From Valencia hispanica (lineage: Eukaryota > Chordata > Actinopteri > Cyprinodontiformes > Valenciidae): a stretch of 64,000 nt of DNA. Numbering within the stretch: position 1 is the first letter of the stretch; the number at the start of each line of letters is the position of its first letter. Below the pieces are notes generated by a model, which saw nothing but the letters and a program-made list of their open reading frames with translations, was not told the DNA's origin and did no database searches. A program made the position numbers and the translations under genes. The stretch spans positions 13,176,501-13,240,500 of the forward strand of contig OY747723.1 of the NCBI GenBank assembly GCA_963556495.2. The letters are read 5' to 3'. Of the stretch, positions 54,011 through 64,000 are shown piece by piece.

Positions 54011-55660
54011 GTTGCTAAAATAAGGAGTAGGCCCTCAAATGAAAGACACAAAAAAACACACAAAACAATACAGGATGGATTCTGTAATTGCATTTGGCAT
54101 CCAGCTGAATGATCACTGTAATTATCCGATAGACGAGAATAGTATTACCTACCTGTAGCTGAGATTGCAACAGCCCATTAATGAGTTTAAAAGAGCGAAG
54201 GAAGGCAATGAACAGCAGGTTCACTGAAGAGCAGGAGACAATTTTTGGCTGTAATTCTCATTCAAGAGAGTGTTGGAAAAATCATAAAAAGGTGTTGGAA
54301 GGGATTGATAATAATGCATTTACAGCATCACAAAAAAGAACTAAAAAACACCCGGCCTTCTACATAGGGCTCAGGTCACATTCGGTTCATTACACATTAA
54401 TAGCAAGTTGGTTCACCTGCATCAGGTTGTGTTACATGCTCGCATAATTATAGACTTAAATCCCCTGAATATGACCGAGGCACGCGGAATGCCGGCTGAT
54501 GTCAGTCCTATGGTAGGGTGTATATTTGGAGAAGCTGAAAACAGAGCCGGAGGACCGGCCACTTTAGAGCAGTCGTGTAAAAATAGTATTGCCTAGTGAT
54601 GCTCAACGGACATTTAGAGCAAAGGGAGCCTGATGAAAGAGACTGAAATGTGATTTATATTCAGCAAGCATGAAACCAAATTGTGACAGAGAGTTCAGAA
54701 AGAGGGACGGGCAGATGTTAATGAAGATGAAGATAGATAGGGAAGTGATTTAGAATGAATCAGTGGGGAAGGTGGGAGGGTAAAAATCAACGTGAAAAAC
54801 GAGTTCATGTTTTAATAGGTGAGTCAAGTCAGGAATGTGATTAGCAAATTACATCCATACTTCAGTAATAATTAGCTTTATGGAGATCTTCAATGGAGCT
54901 GCAAAGTCACAGACACAGTTTTGTTCTAATGTTTTCTCTTCGGGTGTGAGCAAATGTGTGTCAGGTCTTGGCCTGAATTAAGGGCGCTGATAATCGAGGA
55001 AGGAAAGCCCAGGATGCAGAGCGAGTAACCGTCCTAATGGCTCAGATATGGACAGACTAAATATGAACACCAGAGCAAGATAAGTAGGATGCTGCTTTTA
55101 TCGGGGGATTTTCATCTGTTTCAGGCGAATACAGAAGTGCCTGGTTGAAATTCACAAGAGTAAAAAATGACAAGCAGAGATTTAAGTGTAGAGTTGCTGT
55201 ATTTTGTACAAAGTGAACACAGTGAGCTATATAAACAGAAGCTCCCCCTCTTGCAGAAATGAATTATTGAGTACTCTACATTTTTAAAGGTGTTTAAAGC
55301 ACACTCATCTTAATCACTGAATACAAGTGATCCAATCACTCCTCTGGCCATAGGTGTATAAAGTCCAGCGCCATGGCCTGCAGATTTAAGTGTGGTACCA
55401 TAATAGGATGTGCAATGAGTCCAACTGTGAAATGTCTGCACTACTATGTGTCTGTATGCACTATATCTCAAATGTTAGTGGTATTATAACAAAATAGAGG
55501 TCACATTGATTTTTCCACTAGTAATGTAACTAGTAATGGCTGCTCGGAGGTAGCTGCGTTGATCTCTCCTCCTGCATAAGTTTAATACACAAGTCGTCCA
55601 TGTATTTACTCTTACTGGATTAGCTGACTTCAACCTGCGGTAAAATTCAATAATTTGACT
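54011..55660. other. Long noncoding stretch, candidate conserved region
   Basis: No gene. Repeat-poor sequence. 54835-54920 contains homeodomain-type words (GTGATTAGCAAATTACATCC, TAATAATTAGCTTTATG). It may hold regulatory elements of a flanking gene, but this is inference. Confidence 0.35.
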
Positions 55661-55667
55661 GTTTTAT

Positions 55668-56225
55668 GTGGCTCTTTGGACATTACATATGGCGCGAGGA
55701 ACTAAAGGACATACACAACTGGAGACCATGGCGTCTTCAGAAAGCTTAACTCTGCTTATTGAAACGGCACTTGAGAAACACTTCGCTAAGGCCGAGGCAA
55801 AATCAGAAGAAGCATTTGCTCGTTTGGAGCAACGCTTGGAGTCACTTCATGCTGATTTCTCATCACTCAAAGAAGAAACGAAGGCGCTCAGGGAAGCTAA
55901 TGCAAACTTATTGGCGCGCACGGCAAGAGTGGAGCAGACGACTCAAGCCTTGTCCAAAACTGTGACAACAATGGAGACAAAGTTGGCCGAAATAGAGGAT
56001 CGGAGCAGACGGTATAACATTGTTGTACATGGGCTATGTGAGCGAAAAGAGAACGCTAATGCTTTACAACTACCCAAACTACCCAAAGTGAGAACCAACA
56101 ATGGAAAATGTACTGTAATGTATGGAGCCATGTCTGGCTGGAACACTTTGCCAAGTGACATTATTTATGCAAACAGTAAGTATCAATTTAAAGCCCTTTT
56201 GAAAAGGCATCTTTTCATGTACTAG
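55668..56225 (+). CDS. LINE ORF1-like coiled coil fused in frame to a LINE C-terminal tail
   Basis: A 185-codon open frame. Residues about 25-120 are a heptad-rich coiled coil (LEQRLESLHADFSSLKEETK, ARVEQTTQALSKTVTTMETK) followed by LAEIEDRSRRYNIVVHGLCE, the junction into the RNA-recognition domain of L1/Tx1-type ORF1 proteins, which bind their RNA as trimers. The RNA-binding domain is cut off after NALQLPKLPK. From there VRTNNGKCTVMYGAMSGWNT, LPSDIIYANSKYQ and FKALLKRHLFMY form the extreme C-terminus of a different LINE's ORF2. ATG 55668 is the first start; ATG 55689 (MARGTKG) may be the real one. Uninterrupted, hence probably young. Confidence 0.7.
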   Translation: MALWTLHMARGTKGHTQLETMASSESLTLLIETALEKHFAKAEAKSEEAFARLEQRLESLHADFSSLKEETKALREANANLLARTARVEQTTQALSKTVTTMETKLAEIEDRSRRYNIVVHGLCERKENANALQLPKLPKVRTNNGKCTVMYGAMSGWNTLPSDIIYANSKYQFKALLKRHLFMY

Positions 56226-56328
56226 TTTGATTAGGCCAGCTGTAACTCGACAATTATGCTACTGATGCTGTTACTAGATTACCTCTCATGTATTCAGTAT
56301 ATACTAGGTATACTAAGTCCTTTGTACG

Positions 56329-56353
56329 TGTGTGTGTGTGTGTGTGTGCGTGT

Positions 56354-56438
<85 letters not shown>
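56329..56438 (+). repeat. (TG)n microsatellite
   Basis: More than 50 TG units with few interruptions. It lies in the 3' region of the chimeric LINE. Confidence 0.95.
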
Positions 56439-56440
<2 letters not shown>

Positions 56441-56590
56441 AGTGTTTAATTGTTTTAATTGTATCATTTGGTGGTGAAAACTGGTGTAAGTATTGTTTTG
56501 TGAGCAGCCTGCTGGATTGACTCCTGGAAGAGTAGCTGTACTTGTTACAGCTAATGGAGATCAAAATAAATACAAATACAAATAGGTAGC

Positions 56591-58790
56591 GACTGCATCT
56601 CACAACTGTCTGACAGTAAACTGGATGGAGACTAGGTCTGGCAGTTGGTGGAGGGAGGATGATGGTGTAGGGGTGTTTATCAGGAGTTGGGTGTGGCCCT
56701 TTACTTGTATTCTTCAAAAATGGCATGTTTGATTAATGGCCCCGTCTTGTTCCAACATCACCGTCCACCACTACACTTAGTATCATGGTTCGTTTAAGGA
56801 GGACCCACGTCAAATATCCAGGGAACTTACATAGGTACACTAGGAGACAAAATTATAGGGAAAATTGACAGATAATCCAGCAAGGTGTGAAGACTGCTTA
56901 TATACTGATATGGGAGTGAGAAATCACAGGGAGAGCCAGAGAGAGTAACTGGAAAGTAAGTTGAAACACCTGGGAGAGGGAAAGCAGGAAGCAATTAAGA
57001 TATGTGAGACAGCTGGGAAGGAGAGCAAACTGGCAGGCTGAGGAAAAGGAACTGATGGCCGGAAATTCTCCCTCTGGGTTTTTATGTTAAGCTTATGGTT
57101 CCAGAAGTAAAAAGTAGGCCAATCTATAATTACTCCAGTGAAGTATAAACACCCCAAATTCCTACTTAAGTAAGGTGATGAAGTATTTGTATTTTGTTAC
57201 TTGACACCTTTGCCAACATCAGAGTTTGACCTCACGAATGCGCTTCTGGAAGAATTATCAAAATGACCCAATTACCCAAAAGAGTTGAAGCTGTTGCAGC
57301 TCAGCATATATTGAGGTTCATATGTGTGTGATGACAGATGAATGAATACTTTAGGCAATACAGTGTGTATTAGTCTGCTTCATATCTCCATAAATGTTTT
57401 GTGACGAGTAAACTTGGAAAATTTGATATTTTGCATTCTAACAATGGACAACTACAGTGCCTTGATAAAAGTACAGCATTATCAGAGAAGTGGCCAAGAG
57501 GTTTATTGTGTCTCGTGAGTAGCTGCAGTGATCCACAGCTCAGGTGAGAAAATCCAAAACAACTGTTAGGATAAGATTTTAACACTTCAAAACTGAAAAT
57601 GTAATAGAACAAAATATTTTGGATTTGTTTCTACATGCTGTGTCGGAACAAAAAGTCTCACATTATTTCATTTGTTCCCTCAGTGGAATAAGGGCACTAA
57701 GCTTGGGATGAAACTGAAGCTGTCAAACAGCTCAACACAAGTACAGGTAACCAAAACTGCTTCAATTTTATGCCTTAGTGCAGTGCTTCAAATAAAATAA
57801 TTGGCCTTATTTCAACCGTGCCGTTTCTCAAATTGTTTACTAAAAAATCTTTTGAAGGTGTGTTGGCACCTTAGTGAGATTTCTTCCTGGGCAATCATGG
57901 AAATATTGGAGAACCCTAGCTTTTAGCGCTGTAATTATACATTTCTGCTGCCAAAGATGCATAGTAAACATAGTCGGATGAGTTCATATCATTTTCACAA
58001 AAAGGTTTATGTCATGTTTGCTTAACTTGCAGTTTTTTCAACTCATTCCGATGTTAATTTACCTTCAACATTTTGGATGCAACAAATGTCAAGCTGCTGT
58101 TTCTGATGTAAACACATTTGGCAGAAATCTAATAGTAATTTGCTCATAGTATTATGTTAAACCGCTGAATACCTCCAGCCTGCTTCAATGAACCATTAAT
58201 ATTTATGCTGGTTTGAAGCTGTGGGTACACAGAGGGGTTTTGGCATCCAGTTTTTGAATTCTAAGTCTGACAGGCTTTAAATTATCTCTTGCAAACAAGA
58301 CCTGGATCAAATCTGTCTTTCACAAATGGACCCAGGTGTTCTGAATATATAACTCCCGTTTCCTCCCATTGTTTTTTTCCAGAGTGTCCCCAAGCAAGGT
58401 ACTTTCAACTCTGAAAGTTTACCCATTGGATCTATTTGAAATGTTAGCTGTTTGATGCAAATATTTCAAGGATTTTAAATGGTCCAATAAAAACTAGTAA
58501 TTGTCTCATAAACCCAAAATCGATTCGTGCTGTGTGTGCTTTTCCTATTTAAACATCAAAGGTTGCATTTTAATACGGCTTTCTTAAATATTTCATCGAC
58601 ATATCGTAACTACCAAAACATTCCCTGGTTGTGGTGTTTTAAATGACTGAAGCATGTTCATACATACATGCAGCGAACATCAACAGATTTGCTTTAGCCT
58701 CAGACAATGAAAATGTATTTTACCATCAGGAATCCTATCAAACATGTCTATAAAGTAGAGATTTCTTTGTGAGTTCTAAGTTTTGAAAAA
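56591..58790. other. Long noncoding stretch
   Basis: 57455-57545 has scraps of Tc1 wording (AAGAGGTTTATTGTGTCTCG, GATCCACAGCTCAGG). Otherwise no gene or repeat was recognised. Confidence 0.35.
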
Positions 58791-58794
58791 TTAG

Positions 58795-58920
58795 TCATTC
58801 TTCTTGAACTTTCTCATTTTGCCACATTACAATCCCAAACTTGAACTTATTCTAATGGGATATCATGTGAGATCATCACCAAGTAGTGTGTTATGGTCAA
58901 GTGGCAAAAACTGATACGTA
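58795..58920 (+). mobile_element. Tc1-like terminal-repeat fragment
   Basis: CTTCTTGAACTTTCTCATTT, TGCCACATTACAATCCC and ATCACCAAGTAGTGTG reproduce the order of the fish Tc1 terminal repeat seen at 14.85 and 17.0 kb. Confidence 0.55.
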
Positions 58921-58999
58921 GTTGTCTATTCTTTTAATTTAAAATATTAAGTCTTTTTTTTTTGAAACATACATGTATAAGACTTTAAATATATTTCTA

Positions 59000-59219
59000 A
59001 AAGTGGCAGTTCCAAATATTTATTTTGTTGGATTAAGTATTAACCTTAATATTTAGATAAATTAAATATTAATCTAAATATTAAACAGATTAGACAAAAC
59101 GTTTTTTCTTTCTAAAATAAGTTTGAAACTAAATATTTATCCATATCAATATTAACCTGAATTAAACACTGATCTTTATTAAGTTTTCATCTAAATATTT
59201 ATCCACCCACAATATAAAG
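59000..59219. repeat. AT-rich TAAATATT-repeat, left half
   Basis: Several irregular copies of TAAATATTA/CTAAATATT. The same kind of sequence resumes at 61080 on the other side of the Tc1, so the Tc1 probably inserted into it. Confidence 0.5.
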
Positions 59220-59469
59220 TACTGTGCAAATGTTTTAGACAGGTGTGAAAAAATGCTGTCAACAAAGAATGCTTTCAGAATTATAAATTATGATTGTTTA
59301 TTTTTTTTTACCATTTTACTAAATACAAAGTGAGCAAACAAAGGAAAAATGTAATTCAAATCAATATTTGGTGTTACTACCTTTTGCCTTCAAACCATCC
59401 TCAATTCTTATAGGTACTTTTGCACAAAGTCAGGGATTTTGTAGGATTATAGTCAGTACTGTTCAAGCT

Positions 59470-60330
59470 CTTTTGAAGAAGCACAAAGAAGCAATGTTGA
59501 GGATCATATACGCAGTGGTCGGCCAAGGAAACTTAGTGCAGCAGATGAAAGACACTTCAAGCTTATTACCCTTCGAAATTGGAAGATGTCCAGCAGTGCC
59601 ATCAGCTCAGAACTGGCAGAAACCAGTGGGACCCAGGTACACCCATCTACTGCCCGGAGAAGTCTGGCCAGAACTGGTCTTCATGGAAGAGTTGCAGCCA
59701 AAAAGCCATATCTTTGACATGGAAACAAGACCAAGCGACTCAAGTATGCACAAAGACATAGGAACTGGGGTGCAGAAAAATGTCAGCAGGTGCTCTGGAC
59801 TGATGAGTAAACATTTTAAGTATTTGGCTGTACCAGAAGGCAGTTTGTTCGTTGATGGGCTGGAGAGCAATATAATAATGAGTATCTGCAGGCAACAGCG
59901 AAGCATGGTGGAGGTTCCTTGAACGTTTGGGGCTGCATTTCTGCAAATGGGGTTAGAGATTTGGTCAGAATTTGTTAGTCAATGCTGATAAATGCAGGCT
60001 GAAACATATCCATCATTCAATACCATCAGGGAGGTATATGATTGGCCCCAAATTTATTCTCTTGCAGGACAACAACCCCAAACATACAACCAAAGTCATT
60101 AAGATCTATTTTCAGTGTAAAGAAGAACAAGAAGTGCTGGAATTGCCCCACAGAGCCCTGATCTCAATATCCTCAAGTGTGTCTAGGATTACATGTAGAG
60201 ACAGAAGGGTGCGAGGAAGCCTACATCCACAGAAGATCTGTGGTTAGTTCTTCAAGAAATTTAGAACAACCTACCAGCCGAGTACCTTCAAAAACTGTGT
60301 GCAAGTGTACCTAGAAGAGCTGATGCTGTT
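59470..60330 (+). pseudogene. Tc1 transposase pseudogene
   Basis: Plus-strand motifs in order: DHIRSGRPRKLSAADERHFK (linker), SSSAISSELAETSGTQVHPS, RRSLARTGLHGRVAAKKPYL, HRNWGAEKCQQVLWTDE (first Asp), AKHGGGSLNVWGCISANGV, FILLQDNNPKHTTKVI (second catalytic block, Asp kept as D-N-N), and a decayed C-terminus. Several stops and shifts. Confidence 0.85.
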
Positions 60331-60428
60331 TAGAAGGCAAAGAGTGGTCACACATAATATTGATTTAATTTAGATTTATTTTTTGTTCATTAACTGCATT
60401 TTGTTGATTGATGAAAATAAATGACTAA

Positions 60429-61039
60429 CCCCTCCTTTCCACCGGAGGCGAAAGCAGCACGAGTCTGCCGCGTCTGAGGAGCGACATGTCGCAGCACTTT
60501 TCTAAATATACGCGGCAGTCCTATTTTCTATGCGGTACGCCTCTGAAACACGTACATTTCTACATTTTGGATAGGGGAGACAGGAAATATACGGCTCGGC
60601 ACCGGAAATTTTCAAAATAAAAGAAACGTGCTGCTTTGCGGTTGCTTTACTTAAAAAAAAGTCAGTACCTCGCGGGAGGGTCTCATTTGTGTGCCATCAC
60701 ACAAATGAGCGATTTTGGATATTCCCTGACATAACATAAACTTTTTGGCGAATATAAAACGGACATAACATAAAACACAGACCTTTTGGAGCCATGTTGT
60801 TGTCTTTTCCTGGTTATTGTTGTCATAGATGTTTATATATGTCTATGGTTGTTGTGTTTACTGACGAAACCACGCGTGATTTTGCTAATCTTGCATGATT
60901 TCGTGCTCTCGGTGACAGCTGCTTTCCTGCTGCTATGCGCCTCATACGCACCCGGTGGAAAGGGCCAAGCAGCAGAATACACAAGTGAAACGTGCTGCTC
61001 CTGTAACGTGCCGCTTACGCGTCCGGTGGAAAGGAGGGG
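60429..61039. mobile_element. 611-bp MITE with perfect terminal repeats, TAA target
   Basis: The left end CCCCTCCTTTCCACCGGA is exactly repeated, inverted, at the right end (61022-61039). TAA flanks both sides (60426-60428, 61040-61042), the three-base target of PIF/Harbinger elements. Subterminal GCGTCTGAGGAGCGACATGT and GTGCTGC words are also mirrored. No protein. It interrupts the Tc1 terminal repeat and is therefore younger than it. Confidence 0.88.
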
Positions 61040-61079
61040 TAACACTTCATTCTTTGTTTACTGCATGTTATGCACAGTA

Positions 61080-61275
61080 ATGTAAATCCAAATATATGTC
61101 TAAATTGAATATTTAAATGTATATAAATTCAATATTAAACTAAATATTTTCCATAAATAAATATTGAGTTAAATATTTTCCTAAATTCTGTATTGACGTA
61201 ATGAATATACACATTTAGACAAATAAAATATTAAGATCAATTTTCAACTAAATATATTAAAAGCTTAACTCTAAC
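61080..61275. repeat. AT-rich TAAATATT-repeat, right half
   Basis: TCTAAATTGAATATTTAAAT, ACTAAATATTTTCC, TTGAGTTAAATATTTTCC. Continuation of the block at 59000-59219 across the Tc1. Confidence 0.5.
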
Positions 61276-61364
61276 TGAAGACTAACATACCCATGCACAG
61301 ACACATGATTTGGTGTATTTGTATTTTTGCAACTTCACAAATGGCATGTCATAGAGTCAGCCTT

Positions 61365-61490
61365 CCTGAGCCACTATGTTGTAGAACCACCTTTGAGCTG
61401 AATTGCAATTAGAACTTTGTCTTTGTTTTTGTAATTTTATGAAATATGAAGTTCAAAGGATATAAACATTTTTGCAAGGCATTGTCAAAT
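61365..61490 (-). mobile_element. Tc1-like end fragment
   Basis: TGTAGAACCACCTTTGAGCT, GAATTGCAATTAGAAC and, at the right, ATAAACATTTTTGCAAGGCA: the order of a fish Tc1 terminal region. Confidence 0.55.
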
Positions 61491-62555
61491 GTTGGACCCC
61501 CAGGTCAGCGTTATGAGACCCTGAAGTTTTGAAAGAGGAAACGTTGACTGTTATAAATAAGGCTTGCCTGTCAGTGTGATGGATTGTATTGAAGCCCATT
61601 ATAATGAGAAAAGTTTAATCTATTGTGCAGGTGTGAGTAGAGCCCAAAGACTCACTCCTGCAGTTATTGGTGCCTTGAAGTCAGCATCAATGTGGTATTT
61701 ATAGGGAAAACAGGAAATGGGCACATATGGCTGCTGAAATGATGAACACTATAGACTTATTTCTTTTTCCCTCAACAGACTCAGTGCTCCTCTCTGCAAT
61801 ACTTTCACTGATGCGTAACATTACAGAGCTAGGTTGTGAAGTACAGACTGTGCCCAAGTGCTGTTTTCTTTTAGAGAAGGGGAATGTCTATCACATAGAT
61901 GCTGAAACATGTTATTGATCTTTCTACACCATTGGTGGTGCTGGAGTACTTAATTTGATCAAGTCAGTTTTTGTTATTGAATGACAGATTGAGAAATGTT
62001 TGCTTCCTACATTAAAATGGTACAATTCAAAATGGTAAAATATAAGGTTAAATCAAAGCTACATGTAGATGTTGCACAAACAGGAAATATGTATTTTGAA
62101 CTTATCGTCTCTGCTGGGTTTTGTGTAAAGCATTTAGCTATTTTTAAACCTTTATATAACTTGCTTTGTCTCATCCTCAAATAAATCAAAATAAAACTTG
62201 AGAGTGTGGATCTAAAGGTACAAACTGACACTTTAGTAAAAAACATTTAATGGTAGGCTGTTATTTGAGTTATTAGTTGTTGTTGATGTGTGAAATACTG
62301 TGATACTTATGATTAGAGATGCAATTTAATGCTGTATTCCTCCCCTTGTGCCTGTCATCTGGGTCATGCAGTAGAGTAGCAAAGGTTCCCCTGACAGGTA
62401 CGAGTTAAAGTATAGATGATATAAAAAGTTCTGTGGCTGACTACCCCTTCTCTTATCGGAAATAGTTGGTGACAAAACTGCACAATTACAAAATGTCTGA
62501 ATTGGAGAAATCATGGGTTCCCTGAGTAGAAGCAAAGCAATAAGATAGTTTGGGG
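61491..62555. other. Noncoding stretch
   Basis: No gene or repeat was recognised. Confidence 0.4.
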
Positions 62556-62559
62556 GGTT

Positions 62560-63130
62560 GTCCAGGATCCCCAATTTGCTCCAGACGCCATGTAGGAAAG
62601 GAAACCATATACTGCCACGGAAAAATTCTTGCAGTGTGAAACAGCAAGATCAGTGTCATGTTCTGAGGTAATCTATTGTATCCAAAGAATCAAATTTCAG
62701 ACTCATCTGTCCAAAGAACATGATTCCAGAAGTCCCACGCTTTGTCAACGTTCTCCCTAGAAAACTTTAGCCTGACCTTTATGTTTTTCCTGAAAGACAA
62801 GAGTTCTCTCCTTGCATGCCTCTCATGACAGTTAGAGCTATCCAGCTTCTTGCTGATTGGGGTAGCAGAAAGATCTTGCTGTAGGTTTTGTGATGACATC
62901 TTAGGTTTTTTGAAGGCATCTTTTAGCATCTTCACTCTTTCAGGTTTAATTTTGTCTTGCCAGACTATTGTCATGTTGACAGTTTTTTTGAATATCCTTC
63001 ATTGATAGACTATTTTTCTGTAAAATATAATGTCTACATTCAATTGTTTTGACACCTCTTTTTAATCTCTTACCAGACTGATAAACTGCTTCAATCCTCA
63101 GCTCCTTGGATGTTCACTCTCAGTCCAGAA
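62560..63130 (-). mobile_element. Tc1/mariner transposase remnant
   Basis: Minus-strand frame 62974-62690 encodes MTIVWQDKIKPERVKMLKDA, MSSQNLQQDLSATPISKKL, HERHARRELLSFRKNIKVRL and DFWNHVLWTDESEI, ending at a stop just after the first catalytic Asp motif. Upstream a decayed helix-turn-helix (...ELRIEAVYQSGKRLK-like) is legible to about 63110. The downstream catalytic half is lost. Confidence 0.7.
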
Positions 63131-64000
63131 GTCAGAAGCACCAAACTAAATATCTTAAGCTTAAACAGGGCAAACCTTGTTTAAAATGCTGAGTAATGAT
63201 GTTCTAATATGCAAAAGGTATTACTTTCCTATATGTGATCTTAGCCTTTTTACGTATAAATTAATATGTAGGTCTCCTGATTAATTCTTTACTTGATTTC
63301 TTTATTATATCTGACAAAGAACACCTAAATACATTTTTCTTGCTTATATATTTGTTATATGTATATCAAATTGATATTAAATATCCATATATACATTTAT
63401 GTTAGAAAGAATCATAGGGTGTCATAATTTTTCCCATGACTGTAGCCTATGCATTGTCTGTATTTGTATCTCAAAGCTCCTCCATCTCCCTATTGCATAA
63501 AAATCCACAAAGCAAAGGGTTACACAACTACATCCATTGTTCAATGGAAGGTCATTCAAGATTTTCACCCCCTCCTGCTTTCTGTACCTTCTTGTGTTCA
63601 GACTGGGTGCCATACGCTCTCAGTTATATAATCCAAAAGACATGTAAAAACAATGAATTTTGTTTTCAAACTTCTCCGTTTGACTAAACTTTGGAATAGT
63701 GTCAACTGCCCACCTCAATATTTCAAACAGTCCTGGCCACAATAGAAGCATGGTCCAGAAACAGAGTGGGAGACAAAAAGGAATAGAGGGTGGAAAAGTA
63801 AATGCTGGCTTATTGTGTAGGAATATAAAAAGGGCTTAGACAGAGAAAAAGTCTGGTTTAGGACACCTTTTTTTTCCACCAATGCCAAATCAAGACTGAC
63901 AGGATTAACAACGTAACTAATAGGCAAACACAATCAAAGTGTTGCATTCTGACAGACTCGACAAGGCCAAAGAAATATGACAAACAAAACACAAGTTTAA
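63131..64000. other. Noncoding stretch to the window end
   Basis: AT-rich with no recognised gene or repeat. Confidence 0.4.

Larger units (their letters stand above)
55660..56590 (+). mobile_element. Non-autonomous chimeric LINE
   Basis: The fused ORF is followed by a 3' UTR with a TG microsatellite (56329-56438) and ends AGCTAATGGAGATCAAAATA, AATACAAATACAAATAG, an LINE tail resembling the one at 23.3 kb. It could be a deletion derivative mobilised in trans, as half-LINEs are. Confidence 0.6.
59222..61077 (+). mobile_element. Tc1-like transposon containing a MITE
   Basis: The left terminus CTGTGCAAATGTTTTAGACA follows TA (59220-59221). The right terminus ...GCACAG ends at 61077 followed by TA (61078-61079). 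The right terminal repeat is shortened and interrupted by the MITE at 60429-61039. GTGAGCAAACAAAGGAAAAA and CAAATCAATATTTGGTG on the left have counterparts on the right. Confidence 0.85.

Noticed and set aside
56313..56726. 137-codon frame with threonine-histidine repeats
   Set aside because: Translation of the TG/CA microsatellite.

Overview
The window looks like nuclear DNA from a teleost fish, species undetermined. Two things support this. There is a vertebrate gene with introns on the minus strand at the left (a CSRNP-family gene, best match csrnp3). The rest is dominated by repeat families typical of teleosts: many Tc1/mariner copies, RTE, L2-like and CR1/Rex1-like LINEs, a tRNA-derived SINE, PIF/Harbinger, hAT and TTAA-target elements. 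No prokaryotic genes, rRNA, intact tRNA gene or CRISPR array was seen.

Host genes. Three coding exons of csrnp3 lie at 6258-6111, 3989-3733 and 3651-3355 (minus strand). They join in frame to give 234 residues, ending inside the cysteine-rich domain. The long last exon is not in the window and must lie to the left. A single plus-strand coding exon at 39215-39418, with good splice sites, encodes a short motif resembling the N-terminal region of the EPLIN/XIRP2 group of actin-binding proteins. No second exon of it is recognisable in the remaining 24.5 kb. The two genes point away from each other across about 33 kb.

Layout of the repeats. 1-260: LINE fragment. 1.97-3.2 kb: Tc1 remnant with a SINE in its terminal repeat. 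7.3-7.9 kb: Tc1 remnant. 9.86-12.82 kb: long RTE LINE (minus) next to an L2-like 3' tail. 14.8-15.4 kb: Tc1 fragment running into an AT microsatellite. 16.6-18.9 kb: probable TTAA-type MITE split by a 1.6-kb Tc1. 21.98-23.4 kb: CR1/Rex1-like LINE. 24.2-25.6 kb: L2-like LINE. 25.85-30.5 kb: a Harbinger transposon with both its genes, interrupted by a 1.2-kb TTAA element, a Tc1 copy and two LINE/SINE tails. 33.4-33.9 kb: TTAA-type MITE. 34.1-34.9 kb: hAT element with an 8-bp target duplication. 36-41 kb: Tc1 remnants. 42.9-44.6 kb: a palindromic tandem satellite. 44.6-46.4 kb: Tc1 remnant split by a 1.5-kb TTAA element that carries a foldback. 46.7-47.4 kb: CR1/Rex1-like LINE. 48.9-49.3 kb: RTE 3' end. 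52.4-54 kb: two Tc1 relatives. 55.7-56.6 kb: a LINE ORF1 fused in frame to another LINE tail. 59.2-61.1 kb: Tc1 with a 611-bp MITE inside. 61-63.1 kb: more Tc1 remnants.

Nothing here works together as an operon or system. The window is best read as the flank and introns of two host genes, filled by successive and often nested transposon insertions whose relative order can be read from the nesting. The most unusual non-coding structure is the 62-bp palindromic satellite at 42.9-44.6 kb.
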